From positions 4,603 through 68,602 of the forward strand of contig CARNVA010000004.1 of assembly GCA_949031345.1 (NCBI GenBank): a stretch of 64,000 bases of DNA, written 5' to 3'. Shown here piece after piece: positions 17,142 through 25,118 of this stretch (the first letter of the stretch is position 1; every line of letters starts with the position of its first letter). Source of the DNA: an uncultured Eubacteriales bacterium (GTDB lineage Bacteria; Bacillota; Clostridia; Christensenellales; UBA1242). The notes under the pieces were generated by a model. That model did no database searches, had not been told where the DNA came from, and was given only the letters and a program-made list of their open reading frames with translations. The translations under genes were made by a program, and so were the position numbers.

Positions 17142-17434
17142 TGGGAATGTGTAAACCAAGCGGTGGAATAAGCAATCAAACAGGAAGAGTTGGCTCTTTA
17201 CCCAGAATATGGTTACCAAATAAAAGAATTGACCTTTATGACAAAAATGGTAATCTTCTCCAACAGGGATGGTATGGTCCAGATGGTAAAATAATATGGT
17301 ATCGTGATTGGGCTCATGGCAGTGGAGAACATGAATGGCCTCATGACCATTCTGTTGATTGGGGAAACAACAAAAAACCAAGACCACCGTATGAAGGCCC
17401 TAATGGAGAAAAAACAAACCCTAGTTTTTGCTAA
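17141..17434 (+). CDS. Small toxin-like protein, 97 aa
   Basis: Not a named family. Residues about 30-52 follow the pattern (I/D)LYDKNG..LQQGWYGPDGK, and the C-terminal half has WYRDWAHGSGEHEWPHDH and a final NPSFC. Such R-D-W-x-H and H-D-H clusters are typical of polymorphic-toxin tips near immunity genes, so it may be a small nuclease-like toxin (inference). It is translationally coupled to the upstream gene and followed 12 nt later by a zinc-ribbon protein. A decayed second copy of its C-terminal half lies further down, followed by a paralogue of that zinc-ribbon protein. Confidence 0.75.
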   Translation: MGMCKPSGGISNQTGRVGSLPRIWLPNKRIDLYDKNGNLLQQGWYGPDGKIIWYRDWAHGSGEHEWPHDHSVDWGNNKKPRPPYEGPNGEKTNPSFC

Positions 17435-17446
17435 AAGGAGAATAAT

Positions 17447-17902
17447 ATGAATATAGAAAAAAGCTACAAAAAATCATGTGAAGTATGTAAAAAAACAATA
17501 AATGTTGATATTTACAAACAAGGAGAATGTCCTTATTGCGGATGGTGGAATTGTTTCTTAAACGAAGAAAACCCTGACAATATAGCAATGCCCAATTTAA
17601 TTTCCCTAAATAAAGCTCGTCAACTTTATAGTGAAGGTAAACCTTTCGAACCAAACCTCGATGAATTTATTGAAGCATTGTTTAGTTATAGTGAAATGCA
17701 GTTTGAATATAAAGGGACATATTATGCAGTTGAATTGTTATTTGATAAAAATAAAGAAACTAAAATAAGTTTGTTTAATTCACAAACAAAAAAAGAAGAC
17801 ATCTTTAATGATGACGAAGACTTTAAAAACAATGCAAATATTGATGGTAAACTTTTAAAAGATATTTGGGATGATACTACTGACAGATATTGGTTGCAAT
17901 AA
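17447..17902 (+). CDS. Zinc-ribbon protein A, candidate immunity protein
   Basis: A 151-residue acidic protein with an N-terminal zinc ribbon (CEVC about 11-14 and CPYC about 28-31), a conserved core PNLISLNKA.QLY..GKPFEPNLDEFIEALF.YSE.QFEYKGTY, and an acidic C terminus ending DDTTDRYWLQ. It has a close paralogue at 18101-18568. Position directly after the small toxin-like gene, acidity and tandem duplication suggest an immunity role (inference). Ribosome site AAGGAG 6 nt before ATG. Confidence 0.8.
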   Translation: MNIEKSYKKSCEVCKKTINVDIYKQGECPYCGWWNCFLNEENPDNIAMPNLISLNKARQLYSEGKPFEPNLDEFIEALFSYSEMQFEYKGTYYAVELLFDKNKETKISLFNSQTKKEDIFNDDEDFKNNANIDGKLLKDIWDDTTDRYWLQ

Positions 17903-17930
17903 TTATATAAAAACCAACTAAAAATAACAC

Positions 17931-18088
17931 CCTGATGGTAAAGCCATTTGGAATAGAGATTGGTGACACTCCAATAAAGATGGAGTGACAAGTTTCCGCA
18001 TGATCACCCTTGGGATTGGAACAAACCTCCATACAGATTTGCTTATGATGGGACAAATGGCACAAAAACAAATACAAATATTTGTTAA
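17931..18088 (+). pseudogene. Decayed tail of a second toxin-like gene
   Basis: In one frame this reads PDGKAIWNRDW then stop; one base out of phase it continues FPHDHPWDWNKPPYRFAYDG and ends in NIC-stop. These match the C-terminal half of the 97-residue gene upstream (GPDGKIIWYRDWAHG; WPHDHSVDW; NPSFC-stop). The N-terminal half is missing, and there is one nonsense change and a one-base loss. Spacing to the following zinc-ribbon gene (stop, AAGGAG, ATG) copies that of the intact pair. Confidence 0.82.
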
Positions 18089-18100
18089 AAGGAGTAAATT

Positions 18101-18568
18101 ATGGAAAATAAAAATATATACGATGAAATTTTTGACAAGTCTTGTTCAGTTTGTGGAAGAAAAATTAAAAAAGATGTTTATGATCAAGGAGATTGTCCAT
18201 TTTGTAAATGGAAAAATAATCATTTTGCGGATATCAATCCAAATACAGTTTTTTATCCAAACTTAATTTCTTTAAACAAAGCAAAGCAACTCTACAAAGC
18301 AGGTAAACCTTTTGAGCCCAACCTTGATGAATTTATTGAAGCTCTGTTTTTTTATAGTGAAACGCAGTTTGAATACAAAGGCACTTATTTTGCGGTTGAA
18401 CTTGTTGGCAAAAATAAAGATGAGTTAAATATTCAACTTTACAATTCAAAAACAAAAGAAAGTCAAATATTTAAAACAAAAGATGACTTTAAAAACAATG
18501 CAAAAGTTGATGGTAAACTTTTGAAAGATATTTGGGATGACACTACTGACAGATATTGGCTGCAATAA
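18101..18568 (+). CDS. Zinc-ribbon protein B, paralogue of protein A
   Basis: A 155-residue paralogue of the protein at 17447-17902. It keeps the CSVC/CPFC ribbon (about 15-36), the PNLISLNKAKQLY.AGKPFEPNLDEFIEALF core and an identical last 17 residues. The region between ribbon and core has diverged most. It is preceded by the decayed toxin-like tail, not an intact gene, so if it is an immunity protein its partner has been lost and it may be an orphan. Ribosome site AAGGAG 6 nt before ATG. Confidence 0.8.
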   Translation: MENKNIYDEIFDKSCSVCGRKIKKDVYDQGDCPFCKWKNNHFADINPNTVFYPNLISLNKAKQLYKAGKPFEPNLDEFIEALFFYSETQFEYKGTYFAVELVGKNKDELNIQLYNSKTKESQIFKTKDDFKNNAKVDGKLLKDIWDDTTDRYWLQ

Positions 18569-18730
18569 ATTTAATTTAAAAAAATATCATTGCTAGAATA
18601 ATATACAAAAAATTGTAATATAAAAGATAACTCATAAAAAATCCAACAACATGTTTAAAAACTGCAATTGCCAAGATGCAACAATGGTTTAGAAATTCAC
18701 ACTCAGATAAAAAATGTTTATAAATATATT

Positions 18731-18760
18731 AAAGCCTATCACAAAGGATGGGCTTTTTTT
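18731..18760 (+). terminator. Terminator of the 15.6-18.6 kb cassette
   Basis: Stem AAAGCC.ATC/GAT.GGCTTT followed by a T7 run. It lies about 160 nt after the last stop codon. The bases between (18569-18730) contain nothing recognisable. Confidence 0.7.
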
Positions 18761-18810
18761 ATTTGACTATTTTTCAAAATTATTTTAAACTCAATTGTAG
18801 GAGGAATTTT

Positions 18811-19992
18811 ATGTTTCCATTAAATATTTTTAAATTTGACAAAACTGAAGAGCATGTTTTTGACAAATATTTTGCTGAAGAAAATGGTGAATTTTACTTT
18901 GAAGGAATGTGGTTTCGCAATCAAAGACCTGAAAACAAAAATCAATCTGGATATATAGACGAGTCCACTCAAAGAAGAAGATATATTCATTTCTATAATA
19001 CATATACAAATGTAAGCAGTCACCTTTCATTGAAATATGCTTATTTGATTGTTTCAAACACCCTACCAAAAGAGGAAAATGAAAGCTATTTAAACAAAAT
19101 TTTGACCGCAATTAAAGAAAATGACTTTAATCAAGTTGACCAGCGAATTTGGGAGAAGGAAAATCTTCAGATAATTATTGATTGTTATGACAACCACCCT
19201 AAAAATGAGTCGTGCAATGACACCTTCCCAGGCAACTACAACTCTGTTGATGTCATTGCTGTGACAAAAGGCTTTGACTATGAGCATCATTATCACAGAA
19301 TGTGGAGGCATTCGACAAAGCTTTTCAGAATCCCAGAAACACGCGAAAACCCAACCTATCTCACAAATGTTGATGAGCTTGAAAAATATCTTCCAGCCCA
19401 AATTGAAATGGGATGCGGCCCATCAATCTCAACTGGCATTGACCCATTATATGAAATGCATGAAACCTACAGAGTGCAAAATCACCTCACCAAAAAATTC
19501 TATTTTGCAGAAGATGACGACCTTATTTTAAGTTTAATCAAAGACCCTGTTTCTACTTACATCAATTTTTCACAGACGCCTAAAAAGTGCATTCAAGCCA
19601 AGCACTCAGAAGCGTATAAGATTTTTAATCAGCTCTATAAAAAAGGCTTGTTTGTCGGAACAGTTTACAACAACAATTTTGACAGGCTTGTAAAAAGATT
19701 TGATATTCCAGAAATTATTCTCAGGACTTACGAGCTTGAGACCTATATACAAAAAATTGACTTTGACCCACGCGCAAAATCTCTGATTTGCATGGGCGCA
19801 CATGCAGACAGACGCCAAGTTGAAAGACAGGCTCGTGCGGCTGGCAAGAAAGTCATCTTTATCGACCCAGAAGGCTTTTATACAAAAGATGGCTTTGAAG
19901 CTTATCCAATTGAAGGCCCAAAAGATGATGACTTGATTTTGAAAATGACCTTTGAAGAAGCTATGGAAAAACTTAAAGACAAATATCTATAA
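18811..19992 (+). CDS. Divergent Sir2-like (sirtuin-fold) protein
   Basis: A 393-residue protein with an N-terminal part of unknown type (about 1-190) and a C-terminal half that resembles a very divergent Sir2 NAD-binding domain. Corresponding pieces are MGCGPSISTGIDPL (about 207-220, cf. GAGISAESGIP), the helix ..YKIFNQLYKKGLFVGTVYNNNFDRLVKRF (cf. the TQNIDGLH motif; here YNNNFDRLV), and SLICMGAHADRRQVERQA..AGKKVIFIDPEG (cf. the IGTS and IN.E strands). The zinc cysteines of classical sirtuins are not obvious. It may be a NAD-consuming or ADP-ribose enzyme, but loss of key residues means activity is uncertain. AGGAGG 6 nt before ATG at 18811 sets the start. Confidence 0.75.
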   Translation: MFPLNIFKFDKTEEHVFDKYFAEENGEFYFEGMWFRNQRPENKNQSGYIDESTQRRRYIHFYNTYTNVSSHLSLKYAYLIVSNTLPKEENESYLNKILTAIKENDFNQVDQRIWEKENLQIIIDCYDNHPKNESCNDTFPGNYNSVDVIAVTKGFDYEHHYHRMWRHSTKLFRIPETRENPTYLTNVDELEKYLPAQIEMGCGPSISTGIDPLYEMHETYRVQNHLTKKFYFAEDDDLILSLIKDPVSTYINFSQTPKKCIQAKHSEAYKIFNQLYKKGLFVGTVYNNNFDRLVKRFDIPEIILRTYELETYIQKIDFDPRAKSLICMGAHADRRQVERQARAAGKKVIFIDPEGFYTKDGFEAYPIEGPKDDDLILKMTFEEAMEKLKDKYL

Positions 19993-20000
19993 AAAGCACA

Positions 20001-20028
20001 AAAGTCCACTTAAGACAGTGGACTTTTT
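20001..20028 (+). terminator. Terminator of the sirtuin-like gene
   Basis: Perfect 9-bp stem AAGTCCACT (20002-20010) / AGTGGACTT (20017-20025) followed by a T run. Confidence 0.92.
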
Positions 20029-20065
20029 TTATAAAAAAGACAGCTCATTTAAAGCCATCTTTCAA

Positions 20066-20260
20066 TTATTTTGATGTTTTTACTTTGCCAGTTGCAACCT
20101 CTTCACAAGCAATGCTGATTGCCTTTTTATCTTGGTCAGCAAGCTCAAGCCTGCGCACACTTTCAATTTCCTTTGCCCTCTTTGAAACCACATTGCAAAG
20201 AATGTATTTATTTCCTTTTGTCTGACTTAAAAGTTTGTCAATTGATGGTTCAATCATCAT
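20066..20260 (-). CDS. rpoZ: RNA polymerase omega subunit
   Basis: A 64-residue omega subunit that assists beta-prime folding in RNA polymerase. Typical parts: IEPSIDKLL at the start, the NKYILCNVVSKRAKEIE helix, and KKAISIACEEVATGKV. GAGGTGA lies 7 nt before the ATG. It is not next to gmk as in many Firmicutes; the plus-strand accessory block at 15.6-20 kb and the cwlD-like gene lie between. Confidence 0.93.
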   Translation of the reverse strand: MMIEPSIDKLLSQTKGNKYILCNVVSKRAKEIESVRRLELADQDKKAISIACEEVATGKVKTSK

Positions 20261-20411
20261 GATAATTCACCTCTTTATTTAATTTGCAAGTTTATTCTAA
20301 CATAAAATTTGAAAAAAGTAAACAACTTATATTGTTTTTTGTGAAAAATATAGACTAAAAATAAAAGATATGCTACAATTAAATTGAAATTGATTTTTAT
20401 AAAGAGCTTTT

Positions 20412-20450
20412 ATGAAAATTTTAGATTATATTCAAACAAACCCAAACTAA
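20412..20450 (+). other. Twelve-codon start-like remnant
   Basis: A short plus-strand frame (MKILDYIQTNPN, then stop) preceded by GAGC and by a TACAAT-like -10. It looks like the start of a lost gene cut off by the convergent SGNH hydrolase gene. It could also be chance. Confidence 0.25.
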
Positions 20451-20453
20451 TAG

Positions 20454-21095
20454 TTATTTTAAGCTTTCCATAATTTTAGCATAAAGCATGTTTGCAAGTT
20501 TTTGATGAGCGCCTTCTGTGAAATGCACCCCATCTATGCCTGTCTCAAGCATAAGCGCCGAGAGAAACATGCAATCGTTTTTTCTTGATAACTCCTTATA
20601 AATTCCTTCAAGCAGAAGGCTTTTTTCTTCAGAGCTCTCATCATATTTGCCTTCTTTTCCTGCATTAGCAAGTTTGCTGTTTACTTTTGGTGGTGAAATA
20701 ACTATGACTTTTGGCACATTGCCATTATAATACTTTCTCGTCAAAATAGGCTTAACAATAAATTCTTCAAAGTCTCTGCCTATCTCTTCGGGCGATTTGT
20801 TAAAAGCAATCTTCAACTCATTTGTGCCAAGCATGACAATCACATAATCGAGTGGGTCATGGCTGTCAAGGCAAGGCAAAAGATAATCAAAGCCGCATCG
20901 CCCCTCTTTTCCCTTTCTTAAATCTTTTGAAATAATGGTGCGAGAGTTAAGCCCCTCTTCAATAATTTTAAATTGAAGCCCTAAAAGTTTTTGCAACACA
21001 CCTGTCCAGCGCTTGTTCTCATCATAACGCCTATGTTCGGAGCCAGAAATATAGCCGAAAGTATTGCTGTCACCAAAACATAAAATTCTTTTCAT
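20454..21095 (-). CDS. SGNH/GDSL hydrolase, arylesterase-like
   Basis: A 213-residue cytosolic SGNH-fold esterase. Block I is LCFGDSNTFGY (Ser about residue 9), block II has the EEGLNSRT region, block III is VIVMLGTNELK (Asn about residue 93), and block V is DGVHFTEGAH with the catalytic Asp-x-x-His. The pattern matches the single-domain arylesterase/acyl-esterase branch often called GDSL-family lipase. No signal peptide. Substrate unknown. It lies between radC and rpoZ on the same strand. Confidence 0.93.
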   Translation of the reverse strand: MKRILCFGDSNTFGYISGSEHRRYDENKRWTGVLQKLLGLQFKIIEEGLNSRTIISKDLRKGKEGRCGFDYLLPCLDSHDPLDYVIVMLGTNELKIAFNKSPEEIGRDFEEFIVKPILTRKYYNGNVPKVIVISPPKVNSKLANAGKEGKYDESSEEKSLLLEGIYKELSRKNDCMFLSALMLETGIDGVHFTEGAHQKLANMLYAKIMESLK

Positions 21096-21183
21096 AATAC
21101 ACCTTTTATAACTATTCCTATCAACCTAAAAAATCGAGCACACAAATAATTGTCGCCTCTATTTAATCAAGAATACTTTTTAA

Positions 21184-21996
21184 TTAAAATTCTGGAGGCA
21201 ACTCTTTATTTCTGTTTGAAGGCACCGAGCCCGTTGAATTTTGTGGGCCTTCTCTTCTGTTGTCTCTTAAAAGGTCAACAATATCTTCATATTTATCGTT
21301 TCTGTTGAAATATCTCACAATGCACTTATTGCTCATGCTGTAAATTCCATCTTCACCAATGATGAAATCATCCCGCAAAGTGCAACCAGCAAATTCAAAT
21401 TTTCTTTCAAGGTCAACATGCGCCTCCACATCCTGTTCTGAAGCCTTACAGCTTCCACCTGGATGATTGTGTGCAATGCTTATGTATGGCACTTTGAATG
21501 TATTGACAAAATTGCTTATCTCTCGCATTTCAATGCCAACCATTTTAAGCGTTCCGCGCGCCAGACATCTATCAGCAACAAAATCATTCATGCTGTTGAA
21601 ACCAAATACATACAATTCTTCTTCAGTTTTATATCTCAATAAATTTTCAGCGTAATCATAAATATCACCAAAGGTGCTTAAGCCATCTTCATGCTTTGCT
21701 TTTGAAGAGGTGTAAAGATAAAAAACATCCAAAAGTGCCTTAAGCTTTTTAGAAGAAATTTCTCCCATACCCTTCACTGTCATTAAATCGTCAACTGAAG
21801 CATCCATAATAGTAGAAACATTTTTAAACTTATCAAGCAACCTATGTGCCAGCGGATTTACATCACCTCTTGGAAAGATGTAAAAAAGGATAAACTCAAC
21901 AGCTTGTACCTTGCTTAAACCCTGAAGACCAACATTATGCACCGTCTCTAAAAGTCGTTCTCTATGTCCAGAATGAATGTTTTCATCTTTTGCCAT
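21184..21996 (-). CDS. RadC family JAB-domain protein
   Basis: A 270-residue member of the RadC/DUF2466 family. A UPF0758 N-terminal helix-hairpin-helix-like region (about 35-95; VKGMGEISSKKLKALL) precedes a JAB/MPN metalloprotease-like domain with the zinc motif HNHPGGSCKASEQD (about 179-192; consensus HNHPSG....S..D). It ends in a Pro/Asn-rich low-complexity tail (about 245-270). The family is conserved but its role is unsettled; a DNA-repair role is doubtful. Ribosome site AAGGAGGG just before ATG. Confidence 0.92.
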   Translation of the reverse strand: MAKDENIHSGHRERLLETVHNVGLQGLSKVQAVEFILFYIFPRGDVNPLAHRLLDKFKNVSTIMDASVDDLMTVKGMGEISSKKLKALLDVFYLYTSSKAKHEDGLSTFGDIYDYAENLLRYKTEEELYVFGFNSMNDFVADRCLARGTLKMVGIEMREISNFVNTFKVPYISIAHNHPGGSCKASEQDVEAHVDLERKFEFAGCTLRDDFIIGEDGIYSMSNKCIVRYFNRNDKYEDIVDLLRDNRREGPQNSTGSVPSNRNKELPPEF

Positions 21997-22146
21997 AACG
22001 CCCTCCTTGGCGTAAAATATTGTTATAATTTGCTAAAAAACAAGCAAAATGATTAAAATTTATTAAAAAATTGCAATTTTTGCTAAATTTAACCTTTTTT
22101 TATTTAAATTTTTGGTTATTATCAAAATAAAGTAAAATTAAACAAT

Positions 22147-23031
22147 CTACCTTTTCATTCTTCTTGTCGCCTTTTTCTTTTTATCCAAAATGGCTGTAGC
22201 AATAATTACGACCACCATTACACAAAGCGGAATGACAAGCGCAATAAAATACCACCAACCGCCATTTACTATTCTTAGTCTTAGTTTAAGCGTATCTGCA
22301 GAAGATAGTTTATCAAGTTTCCATGAATGGTGAAACAGGTTATCTTCGCCATAATATACATTTTGACAGTTTGAATAAGCATGGGCGTTTCCTGTGATAA
22401 CCTCAAACAACAAAATTGGCTTATAATCACTTATCAATTTGCTTTCAAATTCAAGACCTTGACAAGCGGTGAAAATGGCATTCAAATATGCCGATTTTCT
22501 GCTTACTGGAAACACCTCTCGCGAATAAAAGCAATCTGCCGAAATGTCCAGTTTTGCCATTGAAACAAATGCCTTTTCGTCTATTTGATAATTTATATCT
22601 TTATAATATTTTCTGTAAGTCTCAAACGAATTAAAGGTCAGTCCATAGCTTATTTTATTCTCAGCAAAATCAACTTTCAGCTCAGAAAACTTGACATTTT
22701 CTTCTGTCAAATCTTGCTCAGTTGAAAGGTCTGTAATAAATTGTTTTTCTTGGTCTAAAACTTTCTTAAACTCTTCATTGAGTGCATTTTCAAAAACTTT
22801 AACCTGAGCTTGGTCGTTTGTATAAGTATAAAGGTCAATACTAATTATATAACCCACTTCAAACTTATCATCCTCTTTAAAACGGGCATAAGAAACAAAA
22901 TAATTGAATTTGTTTTCCCTTATTAAATTTTCACCATCTGAGACAAAAGAATTTCCTGCAAAGGCAAAAAGAGAAACTAAAAGAAAAAGCAGTGCAACAA
23001 GTATTCCTCTTTTAACATAAGTTTTGCTCAT
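22147..23031 (-). CDS. Exported membrane-anchored protein, unknown
   Basis: A 294-residue protein of no recognised family. A signal peptide (hydrophobic about 10-27, AFAGNS cleavage region) leads to a large extracytoplasmic domain (about 28-255) and a single C-terminal membrane helix (about 262-283) followed by a basic tail KKKKATRRMKR. This is the layout of a type I membrane protein. AGGAG lies 6 nt before the second in-frame ATG (23031), so that start is preferred over the first at 23037. It follows tpiA by 16 nt and is probably cotranscribed with pgk-tpiA. Confidence 0.85.
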   Translation of the reverse strand: MSKTYVKRGILVALLFLLVSLFAFAGNSFVSDGENLIRENKFNYFVSYARFKEDDKFEVGYIISIDLYTYTNDQAQVKVFENALNEEFKKVLDQEKQFITDLSTEQDLTEENVKFSELKVDFAENKISYGLTFNSFETYRKYYKDINYQIDEKAFVSMAKLDISADCFYSREVFPVSRKSAYLNAIFTACQGLEFESKLISDYKPILLFEVITGNAHAYSNCQNVYYGEDNLFHHSWKLDKLSSADTLKLRLRIVNGGWWYFIALVIPLCVMVVVIIATAILDKKKKATRRMKR

Positions 23032-23047
23032 CTTCATCTCCTAAATA

Positions 23048-23797
23048 TCAATTTTTAACATCTTTCACAAGTTGGCTGAAATTTATAGGGTCAAGACAAG
23101 CCCCTCCTACAAGCAAGCCGCTAAGCTCTTTTATCTTTGAAATTGAAGCGCAGTTTTTATTATCAACGCTTCCGCCATAGACAATTTCAATCTTCTCAGC
23201 TGCCTTTTTAGAGAAATCATTTTCAACAACTTTTCTTATTATTTTTGCGCACCCTTCAATCTCTTTAACTGTTGGCACCTTTCCACTGCCAATCGCCCAA
23301 ATAGGCTCATAGGCAATGATAATGTTGTCAAGCTCATTTTCATAAAGCCCTTTCAGCCCATCTTCAAGTTGGACTTTCAAAACTTCAGCCGTCTTTTGAA
23401 GATTTTTTTCTGTCAAACTTTCACCAATGCAAAAGATGACTTTCAGTCTGTTTTTGAGGGCAATTTTAATTTTTTTGTTGATACATTTGCCATTTTCTTT
23501 AAATTTCGCTCTTCTTTCACTGTGCCCTAAAATGACATAGTCAGCACCGCAGTCTTTCAACATAACGCCACTGATTTCGCCAGTATTTTTACCAGCTTCC
23601 TCATCAGAGACATTTTGACCACCAAGCTTGACAGCGCTTCCCTCTAAAAGATACTTCGCCATAAAGAGCGAAACTGAAGGCAGACATAATACAATTTCCG
23701 CCTTTCCTTCATCAACACGGGAAAGAAACTTCATGATATAATCTTTTGTCTCGGTGACAGTTTTGTTCATTTTGAAATTTCCAATTACTTTTTTCAT
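23048..23797 (-). CDS. tpiA: Triosephosphate isomerase
   Basis: Interconverts dihydroxyacetone phosphate and glyceraldehyde 3-phosphate. A 249-residue TIM barrel with GNFKMNKT (Asn/Lys of the active site), YVILGHSERR (catalytic His about 98), the catalytic Glu in IAYEPIWAIGSGK (loop 6 included) and the phosphate-binding VYGGSV and GLLVGGACL. Normal length. AAGGAG precedes the start. It is the second gene of a pgk-tpiA pair separated by 35 nt. Confidence 0.98.
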   Translation of the reverse strand: MKKVIGNFKMNKTVTETKDYIMKFLSRVDEGKAEIVLCLPSVSLFMAKYLLEGSAVKLGGQNVSDEEAGKNTGEISGVMLKDCGADYVILGHSERRAKFKENGKCINKKIKIALKNRLKVIFCIGESLTEKNLQKTAEVLKVQLEDGLKGLYENELDNIIIAYEPIWAIGSGKVPTVKEIEGCAKIIRKVVENDFSKKAAEKIEIVYGGSVDNKNCASISKIKELSGLLVGGACLDPINFSQLVKDVKN

Positions 23798-23832
23798 TCA
23801 AAACTCCTTATTTTGAGGCTTTTAGCGCCTAA

Positions 23833-25014
23833 TTATCTTATTTTTTCCTGTATTACTTCAATGCAAGGCAGAGTGCCATTCTCGAGAAATTCCATGCTCG
23901 CCCCACCGCCAGTAGATATAAAGTTGATTTTATCAGCAACTCCAAAAGAATTTACAGCACTCACTGTATCTCCGCCACCAACAATACTGTAAGCATTTGA
24001 TGACGCTATTGCATCAGCAACGCCCTTTGTTCCGGCAGCAAACTGAGGCTTTTCGAACATTCCCATTGGGCCATTCCAGAAAATCTGGCTGGCATTTTCA
24101 ATTTCTTCTTTAAACAGTTTTACAGTTTCCTCACCGATATCATAGCCCATCAAATCACCCTTCAATGTCTGCACCTTAACAACGGCCGCCTTTCTGTCAC
24201 TTACACTTACGCCCACATGGTCAATTGGAAGAAGAATTTTCTTGCCTCGCTCTTCAGCTTTGGCAAGCACCTCTTTTGCGTAGTCAATACAGTCATTTTG
24301 AACAAGGCTCATTCCCACCATATCCCCCTTTGCAAGAAGGAAGGTGTAAGCCATAGCACCGCCGATAATGATGGTATCAGCAATTTCAAGGAATTTTTCA
24401 ATAATTTTAATTTTTGTATCCACTTTTGCTCCGCCAAGCACAGCAACAAAAGGTCTTTTTGGCTCAAGCATTGCATCAGATAAATTTTCGATTTCCTTTT
24501 CCATTAAAAGCCCAATAGCATTTGGAAGTATTCTTGCAAGTGCATAAGTAGAAGCGTTTTTGCGGTGTGCAGTGCCAAATGCGTCGTTTACAAAAATGTC
24601 ACCATAGGAAGCCAACTCTTTTGCAAAGTCCATATCGCATGCGTCTTCACCCTTATAGAAACGAATATTTTCAAGAAGCAACACATTTCCTTCTTTCAGA
24701 TAAGAAATGCGTTCCTTGACCTCCTCACCAATTGCTGCATTGCAAAAATCAACATTGCAAGGCAGTTTTCTCATAAGAGACATTGCAATAGGCCAAAGTG
24801 ACTTATGAATTTCAAACCCCTTTGGTCTGCCAAGATGAGAAAGCACAACCACCCTTGCTTTCTGTTCTATCAGATATTTAATCGTAGGAATTGCATTGAC
24901 AATTCTTGTCTCATCCAAAATTCTTCCTGTTTCATCCATAGGCACATTGAAGTCAACTCTAAGCAGCACAACCTTTCCTTTAAGTCCAACCAAATCTTTA
25001 ATCGTTCTTTTCAT
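23833..25014 (-). CDS. pgk: Phosphoglycerate kinase
   Basis: Transfers phosphate from 1,3-bisphosphoglycerate to ADP in glycolysis. The 393-residue protein has LLRVDFNVPMD (substrate binding), the basic patch SHLGRPKG, the AVLGGAKVDTKI hinge strand, the FWNGPMGMFE motif and the nucleotide loop IVGGGDT near the C terminus. Normal length for the bacterial enzyme. It heads the pgk-tpiA operon; no gapdh, gpm or eno gene is nearby. Confidence 0.98.
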   Translation of the reverse strand: MKRTIKDLVGLKGKVVLLRVDFNVPMDETGRILDETRIVNAIPTIKYLIEQKARVVVLSHLGRPKGFEIHKSLWPIAMSLMRKLPCNVDFCNAAIGEEVKERISYLKEGNVLLLENIRFYKGEDACDMDFAKELASYGDIFVNDAFGTAHRKNASTYALARILPNAIGLLMEKEIENLSDAMLEPKRPFVAVLGGAKVDTKIKIIEKFLEIADTIIIGGAMAYTFLLAKGDMVGMSLVQNDCIDYAKEVLAKAEERGKKILLPIDHVGVSVSDRKAAVVKVQTLKGDLMGYDIGEETVKLFKEEIENASQIFWNGPMGMFEKPQFAAGTKGVADAIASSNAYSIVGGGDTVSAVNSFGVADKINFISTGGGASMEFLENGTLPCIEVIQEKIR

Positions 25015-25118
25015 AATAAACTCCTTTTTTTCTTTTATTATTTTGATTTTGATTTTTATTATTTAATTTAATTTCTATTTAGATTGAATTAACAAAATCA
25101 CTTTACACTTATTAAAAC

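Noticed and set aside
17985..18266. A 93-codon plus-strand frame overlapping the start of zinc-ribbon protein B
   Set aside because: It mixes the wrong frame of the toxin-like remnant with the wrong frame of the zinc-ribbon gene and has no ribosome site.
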